NCBI RefSeq assembly: GCF_001553005.1 | Contig: NZ_KQ959865.1 | Coordinates: forward strand, 1-25,661 | Direction: 5' to 3' | DNA from: Gemelliphila asaccharolytica | Lineage (GTDB): Bacteria; Bacillota; Bacilli; Staphylococcales; Gemellaceae | Length of the DNA stretch: 25,661 bases | Shown here: piece after piece, positions 24,455 through 25,661 of the stretch | How positions within the stretch are numbered: the first letter of the stretch is position 1 | How the letters are laid out: every line of letters starts with the position of its first letter | Notes under the pieces: generated by a model | The model's database searches: none | What the model saw: the letters and a program-made list of their open reading frames with translations, nothing else | Told to the model about the DNA's origin: nothing | Program-made: the position numbers and the translations under genes

Positions 24455-24474
24455 GGCCAAAAGGAGGAAAAAAA

Positions 24475-24762
24475 ATGAGAAAATATGAAGTTATGTTTGC
24501 CATTCAACCTCGTATAGAAGAAGAAGCAAAAAAAACTTTAGTTGAAAGATTTGTTAATATTCTTTCAGAAGGTGCAGAAATCGAAGAAGTAAAAGATTTA
24601 GGCAAAAAACAACTTGCTTACGAAATCCAAGACTTTTCTGATGCGTACTACTATTTAGTAAACTTAAATTCTGCAACAGATGCTTCAACAAAAGAGTTTG
24701 ATCGTTTAGCAAAAATCAATTCAGATATCATTCGTCATATAGTTGTAAGATTAGATAAATAG
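24475..24762 (+). CDS. rpsF: 30S ribosomal protein S6
   Basis: A 95-aa ribosomal protein of the 30S platform that binds 16S rRNA with S18. It begins [20 protein letters not shown] and has the conserved segments [22 protein letters not shown] and IIRHIVVRL. The ATG at 24475 is preceded by AAGGAGG. An in-frame GTG at 24442 would add eleven residues read from the leader hairpin and is rejected. The operon order rpsF-ssb-rpsR is universal in Bacilli. Arginine is often CGT here (for example PRIEE and IIRH), unlike the AGA-dominated genes elsewhere, consistent with high expression. Confidence 0.97.
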   Translation: MRKYEVMFAIQPRIEEEAKKTLVERFVNILSEGAEIEEVKDLGKKQLAYEIQDFSDAYYYLVNLNSATDASTKEFDRLAKINSDIIRHIVVRLDK

Positions 24763-24771
24763 AGGTGTAAT

Positions 24772-25329
24772 GTGATTAATAATGTAGTATTAGTTGGACG
24801 ACTTACAAAAGATCCAGAGTTAAGAAGATCAAGTTCTAATATCTCTATGGTATATTTTACAGTAGCAGTGAATAGAACATTTACAGATCAAAATGGACAA
24901 AGAAATGCTGATTTTATTAACTGTGTTGTTTTTAGAAAACAAGCAGAGAATATGGCAAGATTCTTATCTAAAGGTAGTCTAATAGGAATCACAGGAAGAA
25001 TACAAACTAGAAATTATCAAGGCAAAGATGGAAATACTGTTTATGTGACAGAAGTCGTAGCTGATAATATTCAATATTTAGAGTCTAAATCTAGCTCAAA
25101 TAGAGGACAATCTAATGGTTTTGATTCTTTATCATTCAACAGACCACAGCAAAGCAACTTTCAGTCTAGAAATAAACAACCTATGACTAATAACATGAAT
25201 CTGAATAATAATGAAGAAATGCATGATTTTATGAACGATAATTCATCATATAGTGATTTTGGAGAAGATTTTCCTACAAATCTAGATGATGATTTTATGG
25301 AGGATGCAATAAATCCTTTCAAAGAATAA
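24772..25329 (+). CDS. ssb: Single-stranded DNA-binding protein
   Basis: Homotetrameric SSB of 185 aa that coats single-stranded DNA in replication, repair and recombination. The OB-fold covers about residues 1-105, starting [18 protein letters not shown] and including [22 protein letters not shown] and [14 protein letters not shown] Ser/Asn/Gln-rich linker (about 108-160) follows, then an acidic tail. The start is GTG at 24772, with AGGTG at 24763-24767 as RBS; an ATG at 24770 is out of frame. The C-terminus ends DAINPFKE, whereas SSBs normally end DDDLPF-like with a free terminal Phe that docks partner proteins. Here Pro-Phe is followed by Lys-Glu. It lies 9 nt after rpsF and 16 nt before rpsR. 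Confidence 0.96.
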   Translation: MINNVVLVGRLTKDPELRRSSSNISMVYFTVAVNRTFTDQNGQRNADFINCVVFRKQAENMARFLSKGSLIGITGRIQTRNYQGKDGNTVYVTEVVADNIQYLESKSSSNRGQSNGFDSLSFNRPQQSNFQSRNKQPMTNNMNLNNNEEMHDFMNDNSSYSDFGEDFPTNLDDDFMEDAINPFKE

Positions 25330-25345
25330 TAAGGAGGAATATTTA

Positions 25346-25597
25346 ATGGCACAATTTAATAACAATCGCCGTAACAATATGCGTCGTCGTAAAAAAGTAT
25401 GTTATTTTACAAAAAATAATATAAAAACTATCGACTTTAAAGATACTGAATTACTTAAAAAATTCATTTCAGAACGAGGAAAAATTTTACCACGTCGTGT
25501 TACAGGTACTTCAGCAAAATATCAAAGAATGTTAACTACAGCAATTAAAAGAGCTAGACATATGGCACTTTTACCATACGTTGTAGATGATAAATAG
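25346..25597 (+). CDS. rpsR: 30S ribosomal protein S18
   Basis: An 83-aa basic ribosomal protein, the partner of S6 on the 30S platform. The family core is [14 protein letters not shown] (single Cys at the usual position), then [24 protein letters not shown] and [15 protein letters not shown]. An Asn/Arg-rich N-terminal extension precedes the core. AAGGAGG is the RBS. Arginine codons in the first 20 positions are CGC and CGT, in contrast to AGA elsewhere. It is the last gene of the operon, followed by a terminator. Confidence 0.97.
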   Translation: MAQFNNNRRNNMRRRKKVCYFTKNNIKTIDFKDTELLKKFISERGKILPRRVTGTSAKYQRMLTTAIKRARHMALLPYVVDDK

Positions 25598-25616
25598 AAT
25601 ATAAATTTTAAATATT

Positions 25617-25652
25617 AAAAAAAGTAGATTTTTACCAATCTACTTTTTTTAT
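25617..25652. terminator. Rho-independent terminator after rpsR
   Basis: AAAGTAGATT (25621-25630) pairs with AATCTACTTT (25637-25646) around a 6-nt loop, extended by flanking A and T runs, so it can work in either direction. Confidence 0.92.
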
Positions 25653-25661
25653 TTTATTTTC

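Noticed and set aside
24442..24474. GTG start extending rpsF by eleven residues
   Set aside because: It lies inside the leader hairpin. AAGGAGG directly precedes ATG 24475, and the family length is 95 aa from there.
1..25661. CRISPR arrays, insertion sequences, tRNA and rRNA genes
   Set aside because: I saw no regularly spaced repeats, transposase-like frames, inverted-repeat-bounded elements or cloverleaf sequences. A-rich runs that recur are coding or AT background.

Overview
The window is a strongly A+T-rich piece of a low-GC Firmicute chromosome, most likely class Bacilli. Several gene orders are typical of that class: cysS-mrnC-rlmB, a T-box-led hisS-aspS pair, dnaE/pfkA/pyk, and ychF followed by rpsF-ssb-rpsR. 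The small, AT-rich coding style would fit a Gemella-like organism, but that genus is a guess and not something the sequence proves. Almost all of it is chromosomal housekeeping. I see no insertion sequence, prophage, CRISPR array, rRNA or tRNA gene.

Layout. 1-333: end of an upstream unit with a terminator, then the cysS leader. 334-2952: cysS, mrnC and rlmB, overlapping each other and closed by a terminator. 3093-3998: a LytTR-domain regulator with a small DUF3021-type membrane protein, resembling the streptococcal LytTR regulator/membrane inhibitor pairs. 4208-8034: a LysR regulator divergent from an M20 amidohydrolase and an MFS exporter, separated by an AT-rich control region carrying a tandem 12-bp repeat. 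8246-9454: a GltS-type sodium/glutamate symporter. 9584-10381: an unrecognised membrane-anchored, Lys/Glu-rich protein with its own good promoter. 10391-13708: promoter, T-box riboswitch, hisS and aspS. 13941-15254: yaaA and a flavoredoxin-like protein that begins at the base after the yaaA stop. 15420-21495: dnaE, pfkA, pyk and an 85-aa orphan. 21559-23110 (minus strand): a stand-alone MprF-like flippase-domain protein followed by a divergent PlsY-like acyltransferase. 23273-25597: ychF, then rpsF-ssb-rpsR with a structured leader that is a candidate S6:S18 autoregulatory site.

Several starts were moved from the longest reading frame because ribosome binding sites or promoters decide them: DUF3021 at 3552, the Lys/Glu-rich protein at 9584, dnaE at 15420, the flippase at 23110 and rpsF at 24475. 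Nearly every unit ends in a clear rho-independent terminator, so the operon structure is unusually readable.

I did not find a wholly new system. The points most worth a second look are these: the T-box whose acceptor-binding bulge fits tRNA-Asp better than tRNA-His; the LytTR/DUF3021 pair with 21-bp-spaced upstream motifs; the PlsY-like protein that lacks the usual C-terminal motif and is coupled to a flippase; the SSB whose C-terminal tip is not the usual acidic-Pro-Phe end; and the LysR/amidohydrolase/exporter unit.
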